Below, piece by piece: positions 34,357-43,679 of a stretch of DNA of 64,000 nucleotides. Every line of letters begins with the position of its first letter. Position 1 is the first letter of the stretch. A program made the position numbers and the translations under genes. The stretch comes from an uncultured Deefgea sp. (GTDB lineage: Bacteria > Pseudomonadota > Gammaproteobacteria > Burkholderiales > Chitinibacteraceae), in NCBI RefSeq assembly GCF_947072475.1, contig NZ_CAMTIA010000001.1:186001-250000 (forward strand), written 5' to 3'. Below the pieces are notes generated by a model. The model saw only the letters and a list, made by a program, of their open reading frames with translations, searched no databases and was not told where the DNA came from.

Positions 34357-36273
34357 ATGGTTCGTTTCCCTTATCCTAGATTAGCGTTGCTCTATAGCAC
34401 CTTACATGCAGAAACACTGCCGCAGGATGAGTTAGCGCGTAGGCTCTCGGTGTCCACTCGCACGGTAAGAACCGATATCTCCGCATTAAATACGCTTTTA
34501 TTGGAGCACGGCGCGCAATTTATATTGCAGCGTGGCGAAGGCTATATGCTGACCGTGCACGATAAAATACGTTTTGATCAAGCCAATATTGTCAATTCGT
34601 CGCATCGAGCCGTTCCACGCAATGCTCGTGAACGAGTGCAATATTTATTGATGAGTTTTTTAACCTCAGCGTATTCACTTAAATTGCAAGATTTAGCCGA
34701 CTCTTGGTGTGTTAATCGTGCCGCGCTGCAAACCGATATGGCTGAGGTGCGCCAGCATTTTGCTAATTACCAATTAAGTATTGAGGCACGCCCACATTAC
34801 GGGATGAAGCTGTTAGGGCGGGAGTCGGCCATTCGCGTGTGCTTATGCGATTTATTGTGTCAGCTTTGCCGTGAACAGATCGATCATCCTTTGTTGACGA
34901 ATGATTCAGTTTTGCATGCGGCATCGATGACTTTTTTAAGTACCTTGCCGCGCTTATTGGCGCATAGCAATGTGCGGTTGACCGATGAGGGCTTTCATTT
35001 CGTCAGTTTGTATTGTGCGGTTGCAAGCAAACGAATTATTGATGGATTTCCTTTGGAAGTACTTTCTATTGAAGAGGTGAGTCGTGATACGCGCTTGCTG
35101 GCTAGCGATTTAATTTCATTGCTAAAGCAAATTAGTTGCTGTGAATTATCGAGTGCCGAAACACATTTTCTGCAAGTGAATATTGCGGTACGCAGTATTC
35201 AACATGTCCAGGCCAGTACGATTAATGCCGATGATGCCGATACCTTAGTCAGCTATATTCTGGATTATATCAATAGCAATTTTAATTATGATTTGCGCCA
35301 TGATGAGCGCTTGCGTATCGATTTGATTACGCATGTTAAAACCATGATAACGCGGTTACGCTATCAAATTAATTTACCTAATCCAGTATTAACCGATATT
35401 AAACAGCACTACGCTTTGGCCTATGACTTTACTTTGGCTGCGGTCTCCAGTTGGGCTAAGCATACGGTTTATCAGGTCAATGAAAATGAGATTGGCTATT
35501 TAGTTTTACATATTGGCGTCGGTCTTGAGCGGCATTATCAAATTGCTTTTGTCGGTCGGCCTCAAGCTTTGTTAGTGTGTGATGGTGGAAATTCAACATT
35601 GCGAATGATAGAGGCCATGTTGCAGCGTAAATTCCCACAAATTTTGATTAATGAATCCATTACTCAGCAAGCGTATTACGCGCTTGAACAGATTGAGAGT
35701 GATTTCGTTATTTCGACCAAGCCGATTGAAGATAAAGGTAAACCGGTTGTTGTCGTTTCACCATTCCCTACGCATTTTCAGCTCGAGCAATTGGCGAAAA
35801 TAGTAGAAATTGATCGTGCGCATTCCTATGTATTAGATCGCTATTTTGATGAGCGCCATTTTTTGCTGATTGATGAGCCCATTACGCAAGATCAATTATT
35901 TCACCGTTTATGCACTCAACTTGAGCAAGAAGGGATTGTAGATCCGGATTTCTATCATTCGGTGGTTGAACGTGAAGCGATTTTATGTACGATTCAAGGC
36001 GATGGTATTGCCGTTCCTCACTCTCTGGGCTTATTGGCTAAGCGCTCAGTGGTGTATACCGTGCTGGCTCCACAAGGTATTGCATGGGGAGAGGGCGTTG
36101 AAGCGACGGTTATTTTTTTACTGGCGATTAGTAAAGAAGATTATGAAGAAGCAATGGCGATTTATGAATTATTTATCTCTTTAATTCGTGAATGTAGTGG
36201 TGTACGCCTATTGGAGTGTCATGATTTTTTTGAATTTAAAGCGGCAGCGATTGCAACCTTAAAAGCCCATTAA
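34357..36273 (+). CDS. PRD-containing transcriptional regulator with EIIB- and EIIA-like domains
   Basis: 638 residues, LicR/MtlR-like order: helix-turn-helix at about 10-60 (LPQDELARRLSVSTRTVRTD), a second HTH-like part near 95-145, two PRD regions at about 180-400, an EIIB-like segment near 405-490 (LLVCDGGNSTLRMIEAMLQR) and a C-terminal EIIA domain with His555 in GIAVPHSLGLL. Such regulators are controlled by PTS phosphorylation. It follows the dga-like operon on the same strand and is its probable activator. Curiously, no PTS permease genes lie in the operon. Confidence 0.9.
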   Translation: MVRFPYPRLALLYSTLHAETLPQDELARRLSVSTRTVRTDISALNTLLLEHGAQFILQRGEGYMLTVHDKIRFDQANIVNSSHRAVPRNARERVQYLLMSFLTSAYSLKLQDLADSWCVNRAALQTDMAEVRQHFANYQLSIEARPHYGMKLLGRESAIRVCLCDLLCQLCREQIDHPLLTNDSVLHAASMTFLSTLPRLLAHSNVRLTDEGFHFVSLYCAVASKRIIDGFPLEVLSIEEVSRDTRLLASDLISLLKQISCCELSSAETHFLQVNIAVRSIQHVQASTINADDADTLVSYILDYINSNFNYDLRHDERLRIDLITHVKTMITRLRYQINLPNPVLTDIKQHYALAYDFTLAAVSSWAKHTVYQVNENEIGYLVLHIGVGLERHYQIAFVGRPQALLVCDGGNSTLRMIEAMLQRKFPQILINESITQQAYYALEQIESDFVISTKPIEDKGKPVVVVSPFPTHFQLEQLAKIVEIDRAHSYVLDRYFDERHFLLIDEPITQDQLFHRLCTQLEQEGIVDPDFYHSVVEREAILCTIQGDGIAVPHSLGLLAKRSVVYTVLAPQGIAWGEGVEATVIFLLAISKEDYEEAMAIYELFISLIRECSGVRLLECHDFFEFKAAAIATLKAH

Positions 36274-36284
36274 TTTATTTTATT

Positions 36285-36586
36285 CTAGGATCTGTTGACG
36301 TTTGATTTACCAACCTCGTTTGTATCGTTTGTATCGTTTGTGGTCTGAGGCAAGGTAAGGCACGAAGCGCGCAGCGTACTCATGCTACGCCTGCGCTTTG
36401 TAACGCAGCATCAGGCGGATTTTATTTAAAACAGCCGCCGCCAAACCCTGCAGGCTGGGCGCTTTTCGCTGTGCAGCTGTGCTGTAGCAAGCTCTCATAG
36501 CATGACTATGCATCGCTTACTACGCCTTGATTCGCAGCGAAAAGCGCGTAAGCAGCGGCGGTAAACCAAGCGTCAACAGACTCTAG
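36285..36586. mobile_element. MITE-like element with 25-bp terminal inverted repeats
   Basis: The left end CTAGGATCTGTTGACGTTTG (with ATTTA, 36285-36309) matches the inverted right end (36562-36586) at 21 of 25 positions. Inside, GCGCTTTTCGCTG (36459-36471) pairs perfectly with CAGCGAAAAGCGC (36535-36547), and a second structured block lies around 36365-36405. It has no coding capacity. The terminal CTAG on the right supplies the stop codon of the hybrid kinase gene. Solo ends occur at 3783, 3929, 12321 and 15697. Confidence 0.7.
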
Positions 36587-38973
36587 CTACTGCGCGGTAG
36601 GTTTTGATCTAAGGCACTTTTTAGTGCTGCCAATGTAATGGGCTTACTTAAAAAATCATCCATTCCTGCTTGCTGGCAGCGCAAAATATCTTCTTTAAAC
36701 ACATTGGCGGTGAGCGCCACAATTGCTAGGTGTTGGCCTGGTGCTTCTGTAGCGCGAATATGTTCCGTTGCTGCGTAGCCATCCATATTGGGCATTTGGC
36801 AATCCATAAAAACAAGATCGTAGTTTTGGGCGGCAACGGCGGCGATGCCGAGTGCGCCATCATTGGCAATATCAACGCGGCAATTGAGTTTTTCTAGCAT
36901 TTTAACCGCCACCTGCTGATTGACTGGATTGTCTTCAACGACCAAGACATAGTGTTTTTCTGTCGCGAGTTGTTCCGCAATTTGATGCATTGTGACTAAG
37001 GGGGGCTCAGCGGCATGGTGTTGATTTAATACCAATTCAATGGCGCTGTATAAGGTTTTGCTGCGCATGGGTTTACTCAAAAACGCGGCGAAACCCGCCG
37101 CTTTGGCCGATTCCGCTTGCCCAATCGTGCTATTGCTCACCAGTAAAATCAGCGGTAAATCTTGTTGCAGAGGTAGGCTATGGATTTGTGCGGCTAATTG
37201 TTGGCCGCTGTTGGCATCGAGGTTTTTGCTAATGAGTGCGATATCAAATGCATGCGGGGTTTTTTCTAAGATCGAGAGGGTGTCAAAGCTATTGCTAATT
37301 GTCGTGACGATCAGCCCCATTTCACTTAATTGCTGGCTGAGTAATTCTCGGCTGGCAGGCATATCATCGACAATCAGCGCTTGTTTTTGCTGTAGTGCGA
37401 TGTTTTTGTGTTCAATTTCCTCACTAGTCTGTGCTTCTAGCGTGATTTCAAACCAAAAAGTGGAACCTGCATTGGGTTGGCTAATGACGTCAATATATCC
37501 TTGCATCGCTTCAACTAATCTTCGGCAAATGGATAAACCCAGTCCAGTGCCACCAAAGCGGCGCGTTGTGGATGCATCGGCCTGCACAAAGGGTTGAAAT
37601 AAGGTTTTTATCTCTGCGGCGCTAATGCCAATGCCCTTGTCTTTGACTTCAATATATAGGCGGTGAAACGGTGGCGTTAATGGCGTACTTCGCATGCGTA
37701 AAACGATTTCACCTTGGCTCGAGAATTTAATCGCATTATTAAATAAATTGAGTAAAATCTGCCGTAATCGGCTAGGGTCGCCATTGAGTTTGTGGGGGAC
37801 GGATGAATCAATTATGCCGATGATTTCAATGGATTTTTCTCTGGCTTTACTCGAGATTAAATCAATCGTGTCTTCAACCAAATAGCGAAAATCAAAATCA
37901 ATTTTTTCTAAAGTAAGTTTTCCTGCTTCTATTTTAGAAAAATCCAGTATGTCATTGATTTGTATGAGTAAAGATTGCCCGCCAATGTCGATTGAGTGTA
38001 GTAATTCTTGTTGTTCTAGACTTAATGGGGTATGAGCGAGTAATTCAGAAAATCCAAGAATTGCATTTAAAGGTGTTCTAATTTCATGGCTCATATTGGC
38101 TAAAAAAGCACTTTTAGCTTCATTGGCCTGTATTGCCGTTTCTTTGGCCTGTGTTAAATTGCTTTCACTTTGAGTGAGTTCTTGTGCTTGGTACTCTAAT
38201 GCGGAAATGACCGCAACGGTTGTCGTCATGGCCATTTGCAGTGACTGGGCTAAATGGCCAATTTCATCTTCTTGTTCGGCCTCCTGCCACGTTTTGTTTT
38301 TACAATCATCCCATTGCTTTACATGCAGCTCAATTTTTTTTAGTCGTAATAAAATATTTTTTCTTAATAAATAATAACTTAAACCGCTAATTAAAAATAG
38401 GCCAAAAAGACAAGCAATCGAAAACTGTAACGTAACCGCATCTATTTCTTTTTGTGCTTGTTCAGTGTTGAGCTGAATATAAATCGATCCTTTGTTTTTG
38501 TCGATATCGATTGATTTGCTGAGCAACAATGGTTTGATGGCAATGTGTTTAAATGAATTTGGGTTGAAATAACTATAGGTTTTTTTCGTATTGGCGTAGG
38601 TAAGTAATAAATTTTTTAATTCTTTGTCTTGAATCGAGGTGATGTTTTTCCCGATGAGGTTGAGTTTATTTGAAGCAATAATGTTTTTTGTTTCTCCTTC
38701 AGTAATAATGATAATGTCAACGCCATCTTCAGCACCCAGAGCGGTGATTATTCTTGATAATTCACCTTGGCGAGTAATGCTTTCGGCGATGTAGTTGATC
38801 ATATTGACGATGAGCTCGCCACGAGCGTCTATTTTGTCGCGTAATTGATTTTTTGATATTTGGTAAATGGTAAAAATAGCCAGTGTGGCTAATGTAATGC
38901 TTGCTATAGCGAGGGGAAGTAACAGCTTAAAGTTTAATGATCTTTGCCATTTTTCTTTAATGAGCTGAATCAT
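36583..38973 (-). CDS. Hybrid sensor histidine kinase with two receiver domains
   Basis: 796 residues. TM1 at about 16-38, an extracytoplasmic sensor region to about 180, TM2 at about 183-203, HAMP-like linker, HisKA with His296 in [15 protein letters not shown], HATPase ([38 protein letters not shown]), then receivers. The first receiver lacks the phosphoacceptor Asp ([13 protein letters not shown] where MDxxMP is expected); the second is intact ([16 protein letters not shown]). No output domain. It overlaps the upstream binding lipoprotein gene by 4 bp, so the lipoprotein is a likely sensory partner. The stop lies in a repeat end. Confidence 0.92.
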   Translation of the reverse strand: MIQLIKEKWQRSLNFKLLLPLAIASITLATLAIFTIYQISKNQLRDKIDARGELIVNMINYIAESITRQGELSRIITALGAEDGVDIIIITEGETKNIIASNKLNLIGKNITSIQDKELKNLLLTYANTKKTYSYFNPNSFKHIAIKPLLLSKSIDIDKNKGSIYIQLNTEQAQKEIDAVTLQFSIACLFGLFLISGLSYYLLRKNILLRLKKIELHVKQWDDCKNKTWQEAEQEDEIGHLAQSLQMAMTTTVAVISALEYQAQELTQSESNLTQAKETAIQANEAKSAFLANMSHEIRTPLNAILGFSELLAHTPLSLEQQELLHSIDIGGQSLLIQINDILDFSKIEAGKLTLEKIDFDFRYLVEDTIDLISSKAREKSIEIIGIIDSSVPHKLNGDPSRLRQILLNLFNNAIKFSSQGEIVLRMRSTPLTPPFHRLYIEVKDKGIGISAAEIKTLFQPFVQADASTTRRFGGTGLGLSICRRLVEAMQGYIDVISQPNAGSTFWFEITLEAQTSEEIEHKNIALQQKQALIVDDMPASRELLSQQLSEMGLIVTTISNSFDTLSILEKTPHAFDIALISKNLDANSGQQLAAQIHSLPLQQDLPLILLVSNSTIGQAESAKAAGFAAFLSKPMRSKTLYSAIELVLNQHHAAEPPLVTMHQIAEQLATEKHYVLVVEDNPVNQQVAVKMLEKLNCRVDIANDGALGIAAVAAQNYDLVFMDCQMPNMDGYAATEHIRATEAPGQHLAIVALTANVFKEDILRCQQAGMDDFLSKPITLAALKSALDQNLPRSS

Positions 38974-39950
38974 TGCTTGCCTGTGTGATTGAGTTGCGAT
39001 GTAATATTTTGGGTATGATCAATCCCTTTAATTTGTTGGCTTTCACGTAATACTTTATCGGTGCGCTGAATGACTTCGTCGAGTTTTCCATTTTTTTTAA
39101 AATAAGCATTTTGCTCGGCAAGGCTGATCATTTTAATGCCTTGGCTTAATGCCGTTTTAAATTCCTCCGCTGTAATTCCTTCGCGCGCGGCTATAATGGC
39201 ATAGGCTTGATCGGGGTGCGTTAAGCTGTATTGGTAGGCTTCCTCAAATGCGGCAATAAATTGTTTCACTGCAGCAGGATGTTGCTCAATAAATTGTTGA
39301 TCAATGGCAATCACATCCAAGACTTCGCCCGAGATGGCTTTGCTGTCAAAAAGGGTATGAAAACTGGGATCGGCTAATAATTGAATATTGGTCGGTGGGT
39401 AAGTCACAATGGCGTCCAGTTCGCCCGCTTTTAATGCTTCAGCCAGCGATTGTTGGTCTAGTGATTGTAAGTGCAGGTCATTGAGGGTTAGGCCATTTTT
39501 TTCTAGCGCCCGCGCCAGCACATACACGCCCAGCGATGCGAGCTCTAAGCCGACTTTTTTGCCTTTGAGGCTTTTGATATCGGCAATTTTTCGGTGAGCA
39601 ATAATCATATCTGCGCCATCGGAATAATCGCAGACGCTGACTATTTGTAATGATTTGTCTGAGTTCTCTCTCGATTGCAATACTTCGATGACCGTGGTGC
39701 CTAAGGCATCAATCTGACCACGCTCATAAGCGCGGCGAGCATCGGATAATGAATTAAATTCCAGTAATTTAACGTTTAAGCCGGCTTTTTTATACAGGCC
39801 CAGTTCTTGGGCTAAGTAAATAAATTCATAACCCGGCCAAGCATTAATCCCAACCCGCAATGTAGGCGGTTCCTTGGTCGCGCAGCTACTCAATATGATG
39901 ATGCTGCTGATCAGAAGCAGTATTTTTAAGCGCCAATTTTGGAGTGCCAT
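38970..39950 (-). CDS. Solute-binding lipoprotein (SsuA/NrtA/TauA-like), kinase partner
   Basis: 326 residues. A lipobox (LSSC, Cys23) follows a hydrophobic signal. The body matches NMT1/SsuA-type binding proteins: [20 protein letters not shown] near 35, [14 protein letters not shown] near 80 and [20 protein letters not shown]. There are no permease or ATPase genes nearby. Its gene overlaps that of the hybrid kinase by 4 bp, so it probably presents a ligand (perhaps a sulfonate, nitrate/taurine-like or pyrimidine-like molecule) to the kinase. The ligand is unknown. Confidence 0.88.
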   Translation of the reverse strand: MALQNWRLKILLLISSIIILSSCATKEPPTLRVGINAWPGYEFIYLAQELGLYKKAGLNVKLLEFNSLSDARRAYERGQIDALGTTVIEVLQSRENSDKSLQIVSVCDYSDGADMIIAHRKIADIKSLKGKKVGLELASLGVYVLARALEKNGLTLNDLHLQSLDQQSLAEALKAGELDAIVTYPPTNIQLLADPSFHTLFDSKAISGEVLDVIAIDQQFIEQHPAAVKQFIAAFEEAYQYSLTHPDQAYAIIAAREGITAEEFKTALSQGIKMISLAEQNAYFKKNGKLDEVIQRTDKVLRESQQIKGIDHTQNITSQLNHTGKQ

Positions 39951-40103
39951 TGCGGTGCTGATCCGTCAATAGATTGATTGATTTAGACTAGGACGCTAGC
40001 TGTAAAGTTACAAGACAATTACTCTGTGCTGTTTTATGCTTAATCCGGTGACTTAGCTGGATCGGCGCGTACTGACAGCGTGTTGCTGGGTTATCATGAC
40101 GAG

Positions 40104-40682
40104 ATGACTGATGAAATAATCCTGCCACCTTATATTGGTGTTGATCCGCAGCGGATCGTTGTCGTGAATTCGACTGCTGATGCGATCGCCGCTAGCCGCA
40201 TCTTGGCGGCGAGCGACGTTTTAGGCTTTGATACCGAATCAAAACCGGTTTTTATGAAGGGGCAAGTGTCGCAAGGTCCGCATTTAATTCAATTGGCCAC
40301 GCTGGAGACGGTGTTTTTATTTCCGATTCGGCGCGGTGAGTCTTATGTCCTGTTACAAGAAATTTTGGAATCCACCACGATTTTAAAAGTAGGTTTTGGC
40401 TTGGGTGACGATCAGCAACGCTTGCACGCTAAGTTGGGTATTACCACCCAGCATGTACTGGATTTGGCGCGGGCGCTACGCACGGATTCGCGCTGTGATG
40501 TCGGCGCTAAAACGGCGGTAGCGCGGTTTTTTGGCCAAAAATTACAAAAATCAAAAAAAATCTCGACGTCCAATTGGGCTGTATTGCCACTGACGGATAA
40601 GCAAAAACAATACGCCGCTGATGACGCCCATGTGGCACTTAAAATTTATCGCGCCTGGCAGGCGCAGTGCGATCAGGAATGA
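40104..40682 (+). CDS. 3'-5' exonuclease, RNase D-like (DEDDy)
   Basis: 192 residues from ATG 40104; a GTG at 40080 is an alternative. Exo I is LGFDTESKP (Asp/Glu), Exo II is KVGFGLGDDQQRL and Exo III is QYAADDAHVALKIY, giving the DEDDy set. HRDC domains of full RNase D are absent. The likely role is trimming of RNA or DNA 3' ends. Confidence 0.9.
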   Translation: MTDEIILPPYIGVDPQRIVVVNSTADAIAASRILAASDVLGFDTESKPVFMKGQVSQGPHLIQLATLETVFLFPIRRGESYVLLQEILESTTILKVGFGLGDDQQRLHAKLGITTQHVLDLARALRTDSRCDVGAKTAVARFFGQKLQKSKKISTSNWAVLPLTDKQKQYAADDAHVALKIYRAWQAQCDQE

Positions 40683-40708
40683 ATTGGCTTAATCGCACTG
40701 CAAAGGTT

Positions 40709-41626
40709 TTATTTTTTACCTAGGTATGCATCTAGCGCGCTTTTTAAATCGGGGTATTTAAAGCGATACCCAGCTTCAATGAGTCGCTGAGGGATGACGC
40801 GCTGCCCACGGGTAAATAGCGCACCCATTTCTCCGGCTAAAGCATTAATCAGCCAAGCCGGGGTAAAGAGCCAAGTCGGGCGGTGTAGCGCTTGGCCAAC
40901 CGCTTTGGCAAATTGCGCTTGCGTGGGGGCCTGTGGCGCGGTGAGGTTGTAAGCGCCGCTAAAACTTGCGTCCGCCATTGCCAGCGAGATCACTGCCAAT
41001 ACATCATCGCGATGCACCCAGCTCATCACTTGCTCACCATTGCCCATTTTGCCGCCCAAACCCCAGTAATACGGTAAAACCAGTTTAGGTAAGGCGCCGC
41101 CTGGATCTTGCTGCGAGCAAAACACCAAGCCTAAACGTAGGCAAACCACGCGCAGCCCCAGTGCTTGGGCTTTGTTCGCCGACGCTTCCCATTGCTGGCA
41201 GAGTTCAGACATAAATTCAGATTGGGGTGGCGCGGTTTCATCGAGTGCTTCGTCGCCACGGCAGCCGTAATAACCAATTGCCGAGCCATTGATGAGTACC
41301 GCCGGCCGGGTTTGCGCTTGGGCTAGCCAGGCAATTAAATGCTCGGTGGTGCCGACGCGGCTCTCTAGCAGTAACTGCTTACGTGCCGTAGACCAGCGTG
41401 GACCAACCACGGGGCTGCCTGCCAAATTAATCACCGCATCAAAAACACTGTTCGGACTGAGCGTTTGCCAGTCGGAAAACGCGCGCACTTGTCCTTGAAA
41501 TTGCGCGATTGCCGCCTGTGGCTGGCGGCTATACAGCGTAACTTGATCGCCAGCGGCTAGTCGTTGTTTGACTAAGGCACTGCCAATAAAGCCGGTACCA
41601 CCGGTAATCAGTAAGCGTTGTGGCAT
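40709..41626 (-). CDS. TIGR01777-family NAD(P)-dependent epimerase
   Basis: 305 residues. Rossmann motif GGTGFIGSALVKQRL at the N-terminus; NLAGSPVVGPRWSTARKQ, INGSAIGYYG and the C-terminal DUF1731-type region (RPTWLFTPAWLINALAGEMG) are those of the YfcH family. The atypical SDR active site has Tyr in GYYG. Substrate unknown. It is convergent with the exonuclease gene. Confidence 0.93.
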   Translation of the reverse strand: MPQRLLITGGTGFIGSALVKQRLAAGDQVTLYSRQPQAAIAQFQGQVRAFSDWQTLSPNSVFDAVINLAGSPVVGPRWSTARKQLLLESRVGTTEHLIAWLAQAQTRPAVLINGSAIGYYGCRGDEALDETAPPQSEFMSELCQQWEASANKAQALGLRVVCLRLGLVFCSQQDPGGALPKLVLPYYWGLGGKMGNGEQVMSWVHRDDVLAVISLAMADASFSGAYNLTAPQAPTQAQFAKAVGQALHRPTWLFTPAWLINALAGEMGALFTRGQRVIPQRLIEAGYRFKYPDLKSALDAYLGKK

Positions 41627-41818
41627 GGTGTAAATCCTTTTCTTTCCGTTCTACGATTAAAGCATGGCGTGACCGGCAGCTTGCGGTATTTTTGTAATGC
41701 GTCGCAAGAAAGATGCAGCTGTGTTACGGTTCATATCTTTGGTTTGGCTTGCTGTATGTTTTCACAAGGCGTCGGTTTTGGCGTTGCGTGTTTTGATTGA
41801 TCCCTAGGAGTTATCACG

Positions 41819-42298
41819 ATGAGTATTTTTGATAAAGCAAAATCATTACTTGATACCGCAGAGCAGTCGATGAGTGCTGCTGCCGAACAGGCCGCTTTAA
41901 AGGTCTCTGAATTAGCCGATAAAGCTGGCGATCTTGCTGATCAAGCCGTGCACAGTGCTGAAGAGCTCGGCGATAAGGCCAAAATCGCTGCGGACCATGC
42001 TTGGGATAGTAGTAAGCAAGCCGCGACAGACTTAGCACACAAAGCTGGTGGGCTGTCGGATGATGTATCGGCAAAAGCGGCTGAGCTCGGGGCGAAAGCG
42101 GCGCATGCCACTGAGCAAGCTTTGGATGCCAGTAAACAAAAAGCCAGTGAGTTGGGCGCTAAAGTCAGCGATGCTGCTGGCCATGTGGCTGATAAGGCGG
42201 GTAGTTGGGTGGATAAAACCGCCGATGTGGCGGAAAAAGATTTACAACAGCCTAGCGTGAAAAATGTAGCTGGCCACGATAGTGTGAAGCCGGAGTAA
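41819..42298 (+). CDS. LEA/apolipoprotein-like amphipathic repeat protein
   Basis: 159 residues of Ala/Lys/Asp-rich 11-mer-like repeats (ELADKAGDLADQAVHSAEEL, ELGAKAAHATEQALDASKQK and similar). No signal peptide, no Cys, one Trp-bearing segment. Composition and periodicity resemble LEA group 3 and other stress-related unstructured or amphipathic helices. AGGAG lies before the ATG. A role in desiccation, osmotic or envelope stress is possible but not shown by context. A terminator follows. Confidence 0.7.
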   Translation: MSIFDKAKSLLDTAEQSMSAAAEQAALKVSELADKAGDLADQAVHSAEELGDKAKIAADHAWDSSKQAATDLAHKAGGLSDDVSAKAAELGAKAAHATEQALDASKQKASELGAKVSDAAGHVADKAGSWVDKTADVAEKDLQQPSVKNVAGHDSVKPE

Positions 42299-42320
42299 AA
42301 ATGGTTTTCTGTGGCTAACA

Positions 42321-42343
42321 AAACCGAGCTTGCTCGGTTTTTT
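42321..42343 (+). terminator. Intrinsic terminator after the LEA-like gene
   Basis: AAACCGAGC (42321-42329) pairs with GCTCGGTTT (42332-42340), followed by T residues. Confidence 0.88.
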
Positions 42344-42515
42344 CTTTTTGGCGTGTGAAGATTACGCATGACCATCAGGTCGACCGCATCGTTGGCGTAG
42401 AGGTCGTTGTTATAGAATTTTTGCTTATTTAGGCTGCGCTAAACAGTCTTTTTGATTTTAAATATTCCCCTTACACTCGCGCTCAATTATTTGTTGCTCA
42501 ATTGAGGCGCAGGCC

Positions 42516-43505
42516 ATGAAAATTCGTCATCCAGATTTAAGCGACAGCCCAGAAAATCGACAGCATCAAGCGATCGGTTTGCCCCCGCTGGATACCGCCA
42601 TCGGCAGCGAGCGTCGCTTGTGGCAAAGCAAACGCTTAGCCGGTTTAACCTTGCTGATCGCGATGGCCGTTAGCGTTTATATCGCTCAGCATCTGCTGCA
42701 AGGGCAATCGGCGGTGCTGGGCAATCAATTGCTGCTGGCCGCACAGCAAGTGATTAGCTCGCCGCAGTTTTGGGCAGCAGTGGCTGTGGGCTTTGCCGCG
42801 CAAGCGATCGATGGCGCATTAGGCATGGCGTATGGCATTAGCTCAAATACTTTTTTAATTGGGGTGGGTGCCAGTCCGGCGGCGGCATCGGCCGCTGTGC
42901 ATGTGGCGGAAGTCTTTACCACCGGTTTTTCCGGCTTGTCGCATTTAAAGTTTGGCAACGTCGATAAGGCCTTGTTTCGGCGTTTGGTGATTCCGGGCGT
43001 GATCGGCGGGGTGGCGGGGGCTTATTTGCTGACCAGTATTGACGGGCATTTGATTAAGCCCTATATCGCGGCTTATTTATTGCTGATGGGTTTGTATATT
43101 TTGCGTAAAGCGTGGTTGGCGACGCACCCTAAGCCGCATTCCAGTGAAATTAAGCATGTCAGTCCTTTGGCGCTATTGGGCGGTTTTGTTGACGCCGTTG
43201 GCGGTGGCGGCTGGGGGCCGGTGGTGACGTCGACTTTGGTCGGGCGCGGAAATGATCCACGCAAAACCATCGGCACGGTGAATGCGGCAGAGTTTTTTAT
43301 TGCGTTTTCTACGGCAGGGGCATTTTTGCTATGGGCCGAAATGGAACATTGGTTATTGGTCGCCGGCTTAATTGTTGGCGGTTTATTTGCCGCGCCGTTT
43401 GCTGCATGGCTGTGCCACAAATTAAATGCGCGCACTTTATTGTGGTTGGTGGGGACGTTGATTTCGCTGTTAAGCGCATTTAATTTGTATATCGCAGTGC
43501 GCTAG
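42516..43505 (+). CDS. TSUP-family permease (TauE/SafE)
   Basis: 329 residues. A polar N-terminus of about 45 residues precedes eight or so hydrophobic helices. The family repeats are seen as GFAAQAIDGALGMAYGISSN and LGGFVDAVGGGGWGPVVTST, the two halves of TauE/SafE proteins. The family exports or imports sulfur-containing or organic anions; the substrate here is unknown. It is followed by a family hairpin at 43558. Confidence 0.92.
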   Translation: MKIRHPDLSDSPENRQHQAIGLPPLDTAIGSERRLWQSKRLAGLTLLIAMAVSVYIAQHLLQGQSAVLGNQLLLAAQQVISSPQFWAAVAVGFAAQAIDGALGMAYGISSNTFLIGVGASPAAASAAVHVAEVFTTGFSGLSHLKFGNVDKALFRRLVIPGVIGGVAGAYLLTSIDGHLIKPYIAAYLLLMGLYILRKAWLATHPKPHSSEIKHVSPLALLGGFVDAVGGGGWGPVVTSTLVGRGNDPRKTIGTVNAAEFFIAFSTAGAFLLWAEMEHWLLVAGLIVGGLFAAPFAAWLCHKLNARTLLWLVGTLISLLSAFNLYIAVR

Positions 43506-43557
43506 ATTGATGGCTTCGCGCTGCGATTGATCTGATGGGGTCGTGAAGTGTTGATAA

Positions 43558-43606
43558 GGGTATTGCCTTGTAATTCATATTAAATAAAGGCTGGCTGGCA
43601 ATACCC
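43558..43606. repeat. GGGTATTGCC...GGCAATACCC hairpin
   Basis: Perfect 10-base arms (43558-43567 and 43597-43606), 49 nt in all, with TAAATAAAG in the loop as at 50457. It lies 53 bp after the TSUP gene. Confidence 0.85.
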
Positions 43607-43679
43607 AGTGGTGTGTAATTCTCCATTGTCATCATCCTTGGCGAGAGTAGACTCATAGCACTCTTTTTGTCTTGGTTTG

